64,000 nucleotides of DNA from Acholoe squamosa. Its lineage: Eukaryota; Annelida; Polychaeta; Phyllodocida; Polynoidae. The stretch's first letter is position 1. Every line of letters starts with the position of its first letter. The notes under the pieces were generated by a model that was given only the letters and a program-made list of their open reading frames with translations, was not told the origin of the DNA and made no database searches. Shown piece by piece: positions 1-12,800 of this stretch. A program made the translations under genes and the position numbers. The DNA is taken from contig OX439044.1 in the NCBI GenBank assembly GCA_949317995.1, positions 31,258,733 to 31,322,732 on the forward strand. Reading direction: 5' to 3'.

Positions 1-2880
1 AAATAAGCTCTCAATACATTATATTCTAGGTTAAATAGTGATAATGCAAAAAGTACAGTTTTGTGGAAAAATAAACAAAGAAATGTAATTTTTTTTTATC
101 ATAAAATCGGTTCTAAAGGGAATTTTCTGGGTCTGTTTTCAGTTCTGAGTTCCTTATGTAAATATCCAATATATTTGTGGCGGGAATTCCCATTTAGAAT
201 AATGGAGTGGTTTCCATGGCAACCAGAAATTATCATATATGCCAATTATCTATGTTTCCATGGCAACGGATGTCTCTTTTGCATTCCATAAATGGAATTC
301 TTTCAGTAGAAATTGAATAATTCTGAGCATACCACTGAATTCCCCATTAAAAATTGATCTAAGCCATTTTTTGGTATATTTTTCAGTGTTTTAATCATAC
401 ACTGCCAAATGCAGAACTAAAAATACCCCCCGGATGCATGTTTTCTCCAGATGGGTCACATACTGATGTGCAGAATGAGAAAATTTTGTGTAGAACCATA
501 AGGATACAAAAGATGTGTACCAGTGAATTATGATAATCTATACCTAAAGGTATTTTATTATCTTTTTTTTTTTTTTTACCAATTTAGGAATATAGAGAAA
601 AAAGACAGGGGTTGATTTGTGGCCGAATTATCACAAGAAAAATAAATATTTTTTTAATGGGAGGGTGTGTAGGTATGACCCTATACTGCCCCCCTCCCTT
701 CAACCCAATGGGAGGTAGGGCCTATACTATAACGCTAAAGTCTACCTATTCTCTGCCTGCGTATATTTTATCACATGGTCCCCTGTTATCTCAGGTGTCA
801 GCCCCCCTACTCAACACCCTTCGCAGCAGTGAATGTTGATATGTAAGATTGGCCGAACTGGGTCCTACCAGTACAGTATTTAGGTGAATAAATACATGGC
901 AGTGCTCCTCGTGTGACTCTTGTATTTATAGAAGGGCGCATGTATTTTCACACACTTTATCTTTATATGTATAGAGAGAGATAAGGGCCTCAGTGTGTGA
1001 TGGTGGGGATAGGCGGTGGTCCTCCCCTCTTTCCCTGAAACTGCTATTCATGCATGCTGTAGGATAGGAATACCTTCTTTGTCTATTAAATTTCATTTTG
1101 CATTTTAATTTTTGATAACTAATGTTTTTCTTTTTTGCTTCTTTTCAGGTAAGTCCAATGGCAATCAGCTGGTTGGTGAGTTGATGTGTTAAAAACAACA
1201 ATCAGGCCTACACTCTAAATGCAACCTGTTGAGAGACCTGTTACTCACTACCGGTAAAACAAATACATAGAAAAAATGCTAACTTGTAGCACTATTGACG
1301 TTACTAGAGGGTGGATATGACAGTTTCCTCCATGTGAGAAAAAATCAAGAAATACAGTACAACAATTTCTAAACACATTTTAGTACTGTTTCAGCTATTG
1401 ATAATTGCATGATTGTAACAAAACCTACAAAGGAAAGGGGAGATGATGGTCGATGTTAGATATTTCTCATAGTTGGATACTAGGGAGGGTAGGGTTAGTG
1501 GGGGGAGAAGGTCACAGAAAGAGGGGCTACAATGTAAAGTAAGTGCTATGTGTGGGTGTCAATCCGCATGATTGGACGGGCGGGGTCGTCTCGGTTCTTT
1601 TGCAATGGGAAATGTTTGCATTTGCAACCAAATTGATTCTTACCACCATCAGGAATCCACATGGGGAGCAGATGCCCATTGTGCACTTTTTTTCCTGACA
1701 ACTGTCACTGCCTGCCATACTACTTCTCCAGTACCTACCTCGTTGGATCACCCCACAATTGCCACAATAGGGGTTATTATTTCATATGCTTAATTATGGC
1801 AATTTGTGGTGTATTATTGTATCAGTTCCCTTTAGCCATTCCAGGGGGAAGAGCTACGATAGCCTCCACCGAAACTACACAAGACAGATTATGACCTTCA
1901 GAAAATATGACAAAGGCAGCTCCTTGAGGCTGAGCAGCTCAAAGAGATATGAAGTGAGCAGCTCATGCCTGGTTCTCATTATAGGTGAGCAGTAGAGCAG
2001 TACCTATTAATCGCCTTACTACTTGAGGGGAACATGTTAAATGTGTTCTCTTTATGACCTGACAACACCTATGGGTGCTTTATACACCCAGCCTCCTACC
2101 TGTGCAAAGAGTAACTTAATCTTTATTCACATAAAGAGCAACTGGGCGAGCAGCTCACCAATACTGTTCCAACATACTAACAGAGCAGCTCATTAGGTCG
2201 CCATATGTGGCCCAGACATGAGGGTATCAGCTCACAACATTGTATAGACCTTTCGACCCTGGTAGGAAGGGTGTCGCAAAACATGGCAGCTCTTAAATTG
2301 TAGTGATTTCAAAGTACACCTTGAGCAATAAATAAGTGTGAGCAACTTGCCTGTTGGCCAGACCCAGGAGGGCTCATGTTGCTCAGTAGCTGATTGGAGC
2401 CATACCATGTCTGCAGCAGAGGATGCAAATAAGGGACAACATGACAGAAGACTATTTCATAGATTGCAATGCCCCTAAGTATTTTACATTAAAATCCCAT
2501 TATAATATATTACGTATGCAAAACATTCAAGCTTAAACCTTAACAAATCAGTTCATAATGAGAATCCAGGTTCTGGCCAATTCATACTCTTATTCCTATC
2601 TCTACTCAATTTTGATCCATGTAGACCTAAGGTTAACTAACTTATGATTGGTATTCTTAGTTTATTTCCCCCAAAAAAAAAACTGGAGCAGGAGGGGTCA
2701 GGGATACCAGGCACACATCAACACCTTGAAATGAGCAATTCCCTTCATAAAACCACATTCATCATCTTGCTCATGTGAACGAGCTGCCGTTGAGCTGCTC
2801 AACACTCACTACTCATACCCTCACCTGCGTGCCATCCGCCACAGGGTGAGGAGGGTCAGGGGAGAGCTCTAACACTAGCG
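1..2880. other. No gene seen; AT-rich with repeated short motifs
   Basis: Two CCATGGCAAC boxes (RFX/X-box-like) lie at about 215 and 256. A dense group of GAGCAGCTC/GAGCTGCTC motifs spans 1930-2800. An acceptor and donor sit back to back near 1150 (TTTTCAGGTAAGT) without a usable exon. No coding exon is supported. Confidence 0.5.
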
Positions 2881-3160
2881 TCCCCAAGGTCAAGGTCACC
2901 GGTACCCGGCGCATGCGCAGAGCCCACCCAGCTTGGTGTTGGCGTCTGCCACCAGGGGGCCGTCGGCGGCGGAAGTGACGTGTGTTTTGACGTCATTAGT
3001 CGCGCGTGGTTGGTGTGTTTTGGCCGTCCTCAGGGATTTTCCGCGCCCCCAGTCATGTCCAACCGCTGCCCCCTGGCGGAGAGCATGCGGGAAGTAGGGG
3101 AGTCAGAGGGCATGAGCTGGGGGTATGCTACATCCGGCGCAAACCTGAGCGCGCATTAAA
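2880..3160. promoter_or_regulatory. GC-rich promoter or insulator island
   Basis: Within 280 bases there are an NRF1-like palindrome GCGCATGCGC (2909-2918), a CTCF-like core CCACCAGGGGGC (2949-2960), an ETS-type GCGGAAGTG (near 2970), a perfect CRE TGACGTCA (2988-2995), and a second CTCF-like core in the opposite direction, GCCCCCTGGCGG (3068-3079). A small frame beginning MSNRCPLAESMREVGE starts at 3054 and stays open for 34 codons; it could be a first exon but has no support. The composition contrasts strongly with the AT-rich flanks. Confidence 0.5.
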
Positions 3161-4423
3161 GGCGCCGCGCTGCTGGCAGGGTGTCAGGTGGTTAGCCACT
3201 CTCAGAGCCGAGGCTTTGTCTCTAGTGAATAGGGACGTGCAGTATGGCACCCCATTGTGCCTCCAGAGTCTCCCTGCATTTCTCCAGGGTGGTCAAGGGT
3301 GTTGTAGAAAACAGCAGTCACTGAGGCGCATGTATCCAATATTGACTTGAATTCTAACAACCCACTGACCCTAAGAACTAGTATGTACCAAAAATCCGAT
3401 ACGTGAATCCAAGCTCGACTAGCTGAGTCCTAATTGAAATGTGATCTCAAAAATTAATATCCTCATGTAGAGCAATTATTATTTTCAGAAAACGGCATAA
3501 ATTCATAAAGACAGCTGATTTTGGCAAAGGAGGGGATGTCAATGGTAGGTGAACGTTCCCTGATTGAGGTGTTATCCCCAGTCGACTAACGTCAGGTGTG
3601 TGAATGGTTGTGGCAGTGGTGTGGTCTGGTGGTACCAGTTTGTTGAATTTTGTCAGGTGGGACATGTACGACATGTAGTATGTAGACATCCTTCTAATGA
3701 AGGGGGTGAGTATTAACCTTCATGTGGGAGCTCGTATCTGACTTCTTTGGCCACCTGCTCACCCCTCACCTCTCCAACTCTCCTATTAACCCTTTAAGAA
3801 CAGCTTGACGCCTTCATGTTCACGTTCCTGTCTGCACTAGTTCATCGTGCTGATCATTCAGGAAGAGACAAACCGATACATGAATGTAGTATTTGCGAGT
3901 TACACACTAGGACCTCATTGACGTAACGCACCAACACACTATGTGCCAATTACAGGGTTAACCGGTCCCCAACCATGTGCCACCTATACAACAGGTAACC
4001 GCACCCAGACCATCATTCTCCCATGGCACGTGTCGCCTACCGATTATTCAGGTGTTCATTATGTATGCAGCCAACTCGTGTTTTTATTTGAAATTCAAAT
4101 TGGATGTAAAATTTCAAATCGAAGTTCTACTTTGTTGCATGCCAAATTAAAACCGAATTGAAATGTATTAATATCGGTTTCAGGTCTGGCATTTCTTAGA
4201 GGGAAAAAGCAGCAGCTGATGGCAATATTTACAAGTGGAAGACGTGTTAGGCTACATAGTATTATTTAGTGAAAGCGTCGCCATTGCTTTAAGGGGTAGC
4301 ATGGTGGATCACTGCTTTGTACTATATGATCCTGCTGGTTCTAAACACTCTCAACTGATCCTCATTGTATCCTGGCATTGCATTGGCAGCTTAAGACGAT
4401 AAACGTGCTGTGCGAAGGCTTAA

Positions 4424-5046
4424 GGCCCTTTCACACCAACCAGCATGTTATATACTGTCCGTCCTGATACCGTGGACGTGCTGAATACCATTCACACTGA
4501 ATCCTTGTGATGAGAGAGATTGTGGTGGTCCACAAGGTACATAGGAACTGCACCAACGTAATGTGCTTCAGGAAAATAGAACAAATCCGATTCAAAAGTA
4601 ACGTGCTGCAGCACATTCTGCAGCACGTTATTTTGCTGCAGCTGGTGTGTACAGCATCACTGTCTTATATCTGTCCTACTTCTAAATAACGTGCAGTATT
4701 GTGCTGCACAGTCAAATAACGTGTTGGTGTGAAAGGGCCTTTATATCTGTCCTACTTCTAAATAATGTGCAGTATTGTGCTGCACAGTAAAATAAAGCGT
4801 TGATGTGAAAGGGCCTTTATATCTGTCCTACTTCTAAATGACGTGCAGTATTGTGCTGCACAGTAAAATAATGCGTTGGTGTGAAAGGGCCTTTATATCT
4901 GTCCTACTTCCAAATGACGTGCAGTATTGTGCTGCACAGTAAAATAACACATTGGTGTGAAAGGGCCTTTATATCTGTCCTATTTCTAAATGACGTGCAG
5001 TATTGTGCTGCACAGTAATATAACGTGTTGGTGTGAAAGGGCCTTT
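4424..5046. mobile_element. Non-autonomous DNA transposon with amplified end
   Basis: Left end AAGGCCCTTTCACACCAAC and right end GTTGGTGTGAAAGGGCCTT are inverted copies. From 4665 to about 5045 a 76-bp unit is repeated five times, and each unit ends in the right terminal sequence (GTGTGAAAGGGCCT) and contains GTGCAGTATTGTGCTGCAC. Near 4595-4630 there is a hairpin (TAACGTGCTGCA / TGCAGCACGTTA). No transposase is present. A clear target-site duplication was not seen. Confidence 0.8.
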
Positions 5047-7369
5047 ATAGGCATTACAGCACTAAAGGGCTAAAGGATCAAGTTGGATTTATAGGTAAGA
5101 GACAAGGAGTGGGGAGGAGCCCTTCTTTCTCATGGACCAATGCCTCTGGAATCCCGCCTTTGATGTGTGGGGCGTGAGTCTGCCTAAGACAGGGAGGATA
5201 TTGGCATTCTCACATCCGACCCGTGCGTGTTTGAACAGCATAATCCCACCACTGTGAAAGAAAACCTAGTTGAATTCTATCAGACCTTTTTATAAAAGGT
5301 AAACATTTTACTCCCAACTGAAGACGATAAAGGGGCTTCTGCTGGAGGAAGAACGGGTGTCTGGAGGCGTTGTGGAGATTAGGATAAGTCGGTTTAACAT
5401 GCAAGGACACCTCCTCCACTGGGACTATTAAGTATAAACATCTCCAAATACACCAAAACACAAGGTAAATACACTACAGGAGGCAGGTGCAGAGGGATGC
5501 TGGCCAGACATTCCTCTTTTTATACCCTAATAACTCCCCACATATGTCCTTAAATGGTGCACTTTGCAATTGTGTGTCAAACATGTATGCACAGTAGAGA
5601 GCAATCAACTGTCAAAAGCTAAATACATTTTGCATAAATTCACTGTATCATAAGCATAGCCGTTCTTGGAAGAAGAATTGAGAGTGACAATGAACTGATC
5701 CTATAATAGGCCTCATGCACACAGCTGGGGTTCAGACGGGTACACTATGAGGAGAGGGAACATTATCTGCTTGGTGAGTGTGTAATGTCCTTGGGTCTCG
5801 TCCCTCGTCGGTCCTCGCGAGATTAGCATGTTCAGCATGCCTCTGGCTCCCCCTGTAGTATCCAGTACCGGGTCCAGTAGCAGATCATAATAGACCTCCT
5901 TTCCCGTCTATGCAAAGCACCCTTTTCTTGTAAGAGTTCCAATAATGGAACTAATTGTCCCTAAAATAGGGGTACTCTCAAACCAGGTCAATAAGCTATA
6001 AATATGATATAACTTTTAGATTGGTGAAACATACACAAATACACAATTATGTTGCCAAAAGGAATCACCCTTTATAAGTAGAACTGTTACCTTCAATAAA
6101 TCCCCCATTAGGCCCTATCACCTTCAATAAATCCCCAATTATCACTCCCAACCCTAGCAGAAAAAGGAAATATTTTATTAATGCACTAATTACGTGACCA
6201 AATTTGAATTTATCCACTAATAGACAAGACCACCACGACATAAACCACCCACAACTAAGCTGTGAAGCCATGAGGGAATTGCACTTTGCTGCCCCCATTT
6301 GCTTTCTTACATCTAAGCCATTTCTCCTGTGTTATTGCCCAGGGCACTACCCACACACATCTCAGCACCACCCATTCCTCCAGGGACTGTTAGTAGGATC
6401 AGCAGGGCTTGTTAGTCAATGATCTCCCAACCTTAGTCATTGACCTCAGCCTGGAGGCGTTCCCTTCGCTGCTGCGATCTAGCTTTTACCTTCCACACAG
6501 CGGGGTTAAAGGCTCAGGGAAAATATAAGAAGGGGAGGGAGAGGCCGGAGAGAGATGGAAAGGAAAGGTTCTCGATCGTTTGTAATTAAATTACAGGTGT
6601 GAAATAGCATTCATATAGAGGTGTAGCAATTTTGATAATTCTGACATGCTGCTGAATTGATAGTTGAAATAGCTCACTATAAGGGGGATATCAATTTCTA
6701 GATTTTCTTTGAAAATAAAAAGAGCACAGTATTGAAGAAGCTCCTTGTAAATATGCAGCTGATACATTCCTGGCGAGCGCTATAGTGAGTGTGCTTGAAT
6801 AAATGCTGCAACCTAGATAACTTTCTTATCCTAGCTTTGAGAAATGTACATGGGGCATGTCTTTATGAATTATACATATCTTTTTACCTTGTTGAAGGGG
6901 GAGGATAGATATGTGGTTGTGCATCCCAAGAAGGGCTTAGACGAATTTAGATTTTGTATAAACTTAAACTCGTATTCACCTCAACATAAGAAATACGGAA
7001 AAAACATGAATAATCGGATCAGACTACATTGTACTTTGAGTATTGTGAAGTGTCTTGAAGTAAGTTAATATGCCACAATGACACGTGGGTGATGGATAGA
7101 ATGGCAAGTGGGCGACTATTTTGGAAAGTGAAGAAGTTATAATGGTTATAATGAAAACAACACTTCCTGGACATTTTCTTTTGACGTGTCCTACCCTAGA
7201 TGATGTGTGGGCTGTCAGATGCGATCTCCTCTCTCAATCTGACCCCAAAGGACACAGCGTCCAGTCACTGTCAGGGCAGATGCTCTACTCTTGCTTCTAA
7301 AACTGGCTTGGAGCGTGCGTACGTCACACATGCAGACAGACAGGCCATTTTCAGGGCATCTCGTGTTCC

Positions 7370-7530
7370 TATCTTCTCCGAGAGCGGCGCCACCGCCATG
7401 GCCGGGTCCAAAGCGAGGCTGGTGTCTCTAATGGACGCCAGATGGGAGCGCCACTGTGTCAGGTGCCGACAGGAACCGGAAACCAGCCGATGACACGTGA
7501 TCTGCGCAAGCAGATGAGTCAATGGCGGTC
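7370..7530. promoter_or_regulatory. GC-rich promoter-like patch
   Basis: Contains CACCGCCATGGCC (a strong ATG context at 7398), CACGTGA (7496), TGAGTCA (AP-1, near 7515) and AATGGCGGTCAT (YY1-like). The frame from 7398 begins MAGSKARLVSLMDARWERHC and could leave through a weak donor (CAG|GTGCC). No partner exon was found, so it is reported only as regulatory-looking sequence. Confidence 0.3.
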
Positions 7531-8106
7531 ATTTTCTGGGAGGGCTTGTGCCCAGACGCCGCCTTAGTGGCCAGGTCTGTAATTTTGTGAAACGCCCTCG
7601 GTATGTCATTGCGACAGGTACTGCCATAGGGCAGGGCTCGGCGTTTGGCCCCGGGTCTGTGAAGATTGCAGGTGGTGCCCCCTTGTATCTAGCACCATCC
7701 CCGAGATCACCAGCACCATCCCATCCGGCCCCGCTCACCACCACCACCTCACCCACCGCCCACACTTTGACAAGTGGTTTGTGGTTGATCTAGGCAAACA
7801 TAGCTATGTTAAATGATGGGCTAAGAGAACCACACCACAAAGAAAGATGGACAAACAGAGTAATGTGAAATGAAGGGGTTGGAAAACCACATCATAGAAA
7901 ATGACTTGTTTGTAGCAATTTTATGCAGGGTGCCGTGATCTCCACTACGAATTGTTATTAAAAGAAAAGTATAATAGAGCAGACGACATTCCATAGTGGC
8001 AATGCTGACGTCGGACATGGTTTTAGTACCCTGTCATTTCTTTGTCAGTGCAAACATTAGAACATGCCAACTGCAGATACCGGATCTTATAAACAAGACT
8101 CCATGG

Positions 8107-8355
8107 CAGGGGCGTAGGAAAAAGGGGGGGGGGCAAGGGGGTCTGGTCATGAGGGAGATGGGGCCTAAGTATGTCTGCCCCCCACAAAAAAAATCTACCA
8201 AGAACTCATAAACAAAATGGAACAATGCCAAAAGAAGGTAAAATTTACATGTACAGGCTTCATCACGCTTCAGCTGGCAATTCAAGGTGGCTGTGATGGG
8301 GCCCTCGTTGGGCGCCCCCCCCCTCCCCAATGAAGATTCGCTTCCTACGCCTCTG
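8107..8355. mobile_element. hAT-like MITE (CAGGGGCGTAGGAA ends)
   Basis: Begins CAGGGGCGTAGGAA and ends TTCCTACGCCTCTG, with G-runs and C-runs just inside. CAGRGGCGTAG ends are typical of hAT elements. The internal segment CCAAGAACTCATAAACA recurs in reverse at 9755-9775. A convincing 8-bp target duplication is not visible. Confidence 0.65.
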
Positions 8356-9030
8356 CATGAACATTGTATGCAAAAATGCCCAGCCCCGTTGTTCAATACA
8401 TACTTTGGCTAGTTTATGATGCTGTGCACCCTTTTTGCTTGATGATCATTATTCGTCTACTTTGTACAGATCCTGGTAAAGCTTATATTCAAGACATTCC
8501 ACAAACTCTAAGACTAAAGTCTAGCATAAAGGCTCTTCAGGGTTGGAAGCCTGGGGCCTGCAGGTTCTATAAAACTCCCCTGGAGGAGGCTGGTGTCCAT
8601 TTCATGGGTACGCAGAAGGTGTTTCCGGGAAGCGTGAACAAACAATGAACAAACACAAACTGAGAGCCGCCATGGCGTCTTGAATGCAGTTCTTCTGTGC
8701 AGCAGACGACTTTAGGGAAATACACAACCTGCTGCTGAAAATACGCATCACGGGTAAAGCAAACATGTCCCATGGCCACATATATGTGACATGTACTGGG
8801 AATAGGGACCTTAATGCACCCTGCAGTAAGGGCCCTTTTCGCAGATCCTGTTACATATGTCTTTTAGAGGTTGGGGTGGAGATAGGGGAGACCCTCTTTG
8901 AGATTGGAAAATAGGAAACCTATCCATAGTTTTAAGTATACTGGGTTGTTTTAGATGGTATATTTCTGGGTTGTTTTCCGATTTCCACTACTTTACACAT
9001 TGAATAACTCTTTTTGGTTATTAATCTAAT

Positions 9031-9163
9031 CAGAGATGCCACTTTTCCTAACTTTTTAGGAAATCCGAATTTTTGATTTTCATTCCTATAGTTATTTCCT
9101 ATTGTAAAATGAGAAAATTAGGAGGATTTCCGAATTTTTGGGGATCAGTGAGTGGCATCCCTG
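9031..9163. mobile_element. Small hAT-like MITE with target duplication
   Basis: 133 bp starting CAGAGATGCCACT and ending AGTGGCATCCCTG. The flanks are ATCTAAT on both sides (9024-9030 and 9164-9170). Internally it repeats TTAGGAAATCCGAATTTTT in both directions. End sequence and duplication length suit hAT. Confidence 0.75.
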
Positions 9164-9659
9164 ATCTAATTCACGGTACATGGTTTTCCATAAATTGGTA
9201 TAATGATCTATTAAACCATGAATATTTATAAGAGAATATAATTAGATTTTGAACTGTCAGACAAGTTGGCTAAATTCATGCTTCTTTTGAAGGCTCCTTA
9301 TATTTTCTAGAGGAAAAAAAGAAAAGCACTCTAAGGGTGGTGATATCATTGCACAATCTTGCTGAGAATGCCTTTCTATTCGTGTCGTGAGCCAAACTAC
9401 ACCTTCTGCACCAAGGAACAACAAGTATTTGTCTCAGAAACAACAATGGCTACCGGTGGGCTGGGGAGAAGGAATTATCTTAAGTGTAAGGTTCCAATGG
9501 ATAAACAAACATACACGATCCACCACAAACGTCTTCATTTTTTCCCCATCACCCAACTTCCTAAAACTCGAGGTAGAGTAAAGTCACCAAATACCGGACG
9601 GCACCCATTTTCAGACTCCTCTTCCCGTATTTAGAATTCATATAGAAAAGTAATTTTTG

Positions 9660-9865
9660 GTAAATTTTGGATCTGACTTTAGGCTCAGACCCCCATTCTC
9701 CCTATGACATCACCATAATAATCTGAATTGAGATGTAAAGTTTTAGCTTCTTTTCCATTGTGTTTATGAGTTCTTGGAAAATATTGGGGGGGCCCAGACA
9801 TACTCAGGCCCCACCTCCTTCATGATTGGGGGGGCCCTGGCCCCCCCTTTTCCTACGCCCCTGAG
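9660..9865 (-). mobile_element. Second, truncated copy of the 8.1-kb MITE, inverted
   Basis: Ends in CCTTTTCCTACGCCCCTG near 9863, preceded by G/C runs, and contains TTTATGAGTTCTTGG, the reverse of the 8.1-kb element. The matching left end is missing, so this copy is truncated or rearranged. Confidence 0.55.
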
Positions 9866-9869
9866 TATT

Positions 9870-12800
9870 ACTGGTGTAAGAAAAGGGAACATGTGAACCC
9901 CGTATTTTGCATGATTAGAAATTCAACTTAATATTAATCAGGTTTGCTGAGCAGAAATCGCCAGAAATTGATACTGTCCGGAATTAGCAGACTTTATTCT
10001 AAACCACAGGATCATACAACGGGGATGTGAGGGGACAGGTAAAGGGAGGTTGAGATGTGATTAGGCCTGATCAGGAGAGATGAGTGAGCGATAACGGGGA
10101 GTTTGAGGTGGGGATTGTTTATTAAAGTTGGGTCTATAGGATCAGAGGTCATGTAAATATAGGCTAGCTTGCACCCTAGAAGATCAGGTTCGAATCCACT
10201 AGAACATGACCGGCCAACTGGAGCCCAACCCCCTCAACATCAGGTGCTATACATATATAGAGGAATGTATGTCAAGAGGGGCTTGAAGAGGGCATTGGGA
10301 TAAAATGGATCAAATGTGAGGTTTGGGGAATTCTCTGATGTTGCACCTATAGTTACATGTTTGTGAATCTGCCTACATGTTCCTCTGGCATAGGATCGGA
10401 TGCGAATAGAAATATTGTCATTGTAAAATAATGTTATGATTCATATGGTAAGGGTAATGGGAGAAGGGTTGGGCACACATGTCTGTGTCCAAGGTCAGAG
10501 GGGGGGGGAGGTAGAGGTCAGAGTATGCCAAGGTCAGGTATACAGAGGACAAATGGCCACATCCACAGGTCAAAAAGTGAATAGTTCTCCCAGAGGATCA
10601 CCTTATACTAGTTATAGGTTAAAGGGTTTTCTGTGATATACAAATCTTCTCTTTTTGTCATGGTTTTCATTTAGAGTTAAGCGTTGTCGACTTTAAAGTA
10701 TCACATGTGTATCACATAGCCCTTACGATAAAGTACATTGGTATCAATTGCTTTACCAAATACTAGTATTTAGATTTCATATTTACATTATATTATTATC
10801 ATTTCACTATCCGATAAACTTAGTTAAAACACACATTATTGTAAAAAAGAATCAAGATTGTAATTCTATGCTGTCAGGGTTCAGTAATAATGCCGTTGGT
10901 TATTAAAATAGAATTGTGGCATCAGCGAGCAGCTGGAGCCATATGTGTCATAGTGGGTAACACGTGCGGCCAGGCGTAGATAATGATGCCCACCCCTACT
11001 GCTTTGTTACCCGACTATGCATGTGATCGAAGCCACCTGTGTGCTTTACCATTATCAGTAAGAACTATGCCAGACATTGCAGACTGACATTGAATTGACC
11101 AATGAGAAGCCTCCCTTCTACAATGCCCATGCTGGGTTGATTTGGTGGAAAATCACGCTGGCTGTGGAAAATGAATTTGGCGCGAATTCGCAGACGACTT
11201 TGCTTCTGGCGAATTGAACTCGTGCCCTCGCGCTGTCAGTTCTCGTTGGTCGAGGCGTGAGGATGCGTTTTCATCACATATCTTCACATACATGTTACAC
11301 TACATGTTGCTATCACATGTTGCCTTATCATATCCTGGTACAAGTTGGTTTATAGGGGGAGCTGGCTATAGAGGCTGGTGAACGAACCTCAGCAAACCCC
11401 TCTTGTCGTCAGGTCTTTCAATAACACCCTGGGGCAAACAAACAAACCACACATGTTTTCCCGCCCAAAGTATGTTAGCGCTACACAATCCCCAAAAATC
11501 ATTAATTTTTTTTTTGTTGGCGCATGTAAAGCTTCAAACATTCCTCAAAGTCAAGAACTTGTCCCAAGTTGACTCGAGGCAAAAATGCTGAGCTGGACGC
11601 TTCAATGGCTTCCACATGGCTTTTGGCCATGTTGTTTCAGTGATGGTGTGCTGAGGTTGTTTTTCAGCTTTTTGCTTCTTGTCAGAGGCTGGCGAGTCTA
11701 GACAGGCAGAAATATGGCTTTTAGACCACACTGAAAGACGCCTGCCAACTTACCTACAAGCCGTGGTAGAAAGATTTCTCTCTAATAGAAGTCAGGGATA
11801 TGGATACACAAACATTAGCGAAACTTCATGCGCCATGTCCCTACTGTATTGCTGATAAGGTTGCATGTTATGTGTCTTCTAGATGTTTTTGCAAGTGTTT
11901 GCTCCTAGTTTGTACCAGATATGTAAGAGAGTGGATTTCCCCATGAGATATCGCGGCAGACGATGTATGCTGGCGATGATTTCACAGCTAACGAGAGACA
12001 TTTCCCGCCTTCATGCCTAGCCGGCGACAGTTGTACTTTATAGCTAGAGTACATCAAAGATGGATAGCAATTCTTACGCAGACTAAAGTTTACTCGATTT
12101 ACTTTAGATAAAGAGGTCTGAATAGTTTCTTCGGACTTGGGTTGTATACCTCTGAACTACAAAGAGGACATTATGGCTAACAGAACTGTCTGATTCCCTA
12201 TTCAAAATCTTGCCTACAAAATATTAACTACGATATATGGCAAAAATGAAATGAAAAATCCTTTCAGAAAATGTAGGGTCTTTCTCACATTCGTTTTAGT
12301 TTAAAACGAAGAGGCTTTTCCTATGTTTAACATAGTCCTTCAAAATAAGTTCAAGCCATTTAGGCTCCTTGACTCTGGGGACGCTGCGTTATGATTATTT
12401 GTACAGTAAAGGCAGACGACACCCATCAGCCACTTTGTGACGTCATTATTATGTCATCTGAAGGTGGTCACGTGGCGGCCGATTGGCCTATCAGATGCTC
12501 CTAATTAGAAAGACAAGTATTCAGGACGTAACACAAAAAGGGGCTAGTAGAAATATTTGTAAACACGGGGTGATGGGCCTGTCAAACAAGAGGCCTCCCT
12601 AAGAGGAGAGGTTGATAGAGACGCTAGCTTGTGTGGGTCTCAGAGGGCGCTGTTTGTTTTCCCAAGAATTCAAGTGTTGGGGGTATCTATGGCCCTAGAG
12701 CCAAACCGCAACTTTGAAGGTACTAGACACAGCAGGCTACAGCCGAGAACTTATACCACAACGTCCATGTATGTGGTGGAAAGTTTATGAATGGGTAGGT

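Noticed and set aside
7529..7793. Overlapping 78- and 81-codon frames on both strands
   Set aside because: Low-complexity Pro/Thr or Gly-rich translations of GC-rich promoter-like DNA.
10110..10210. tRNA gene suggested by GGTTCGAATCC near 10187
   Set aside because: No pairing acceptor or T stem and no A box at proper spacing.
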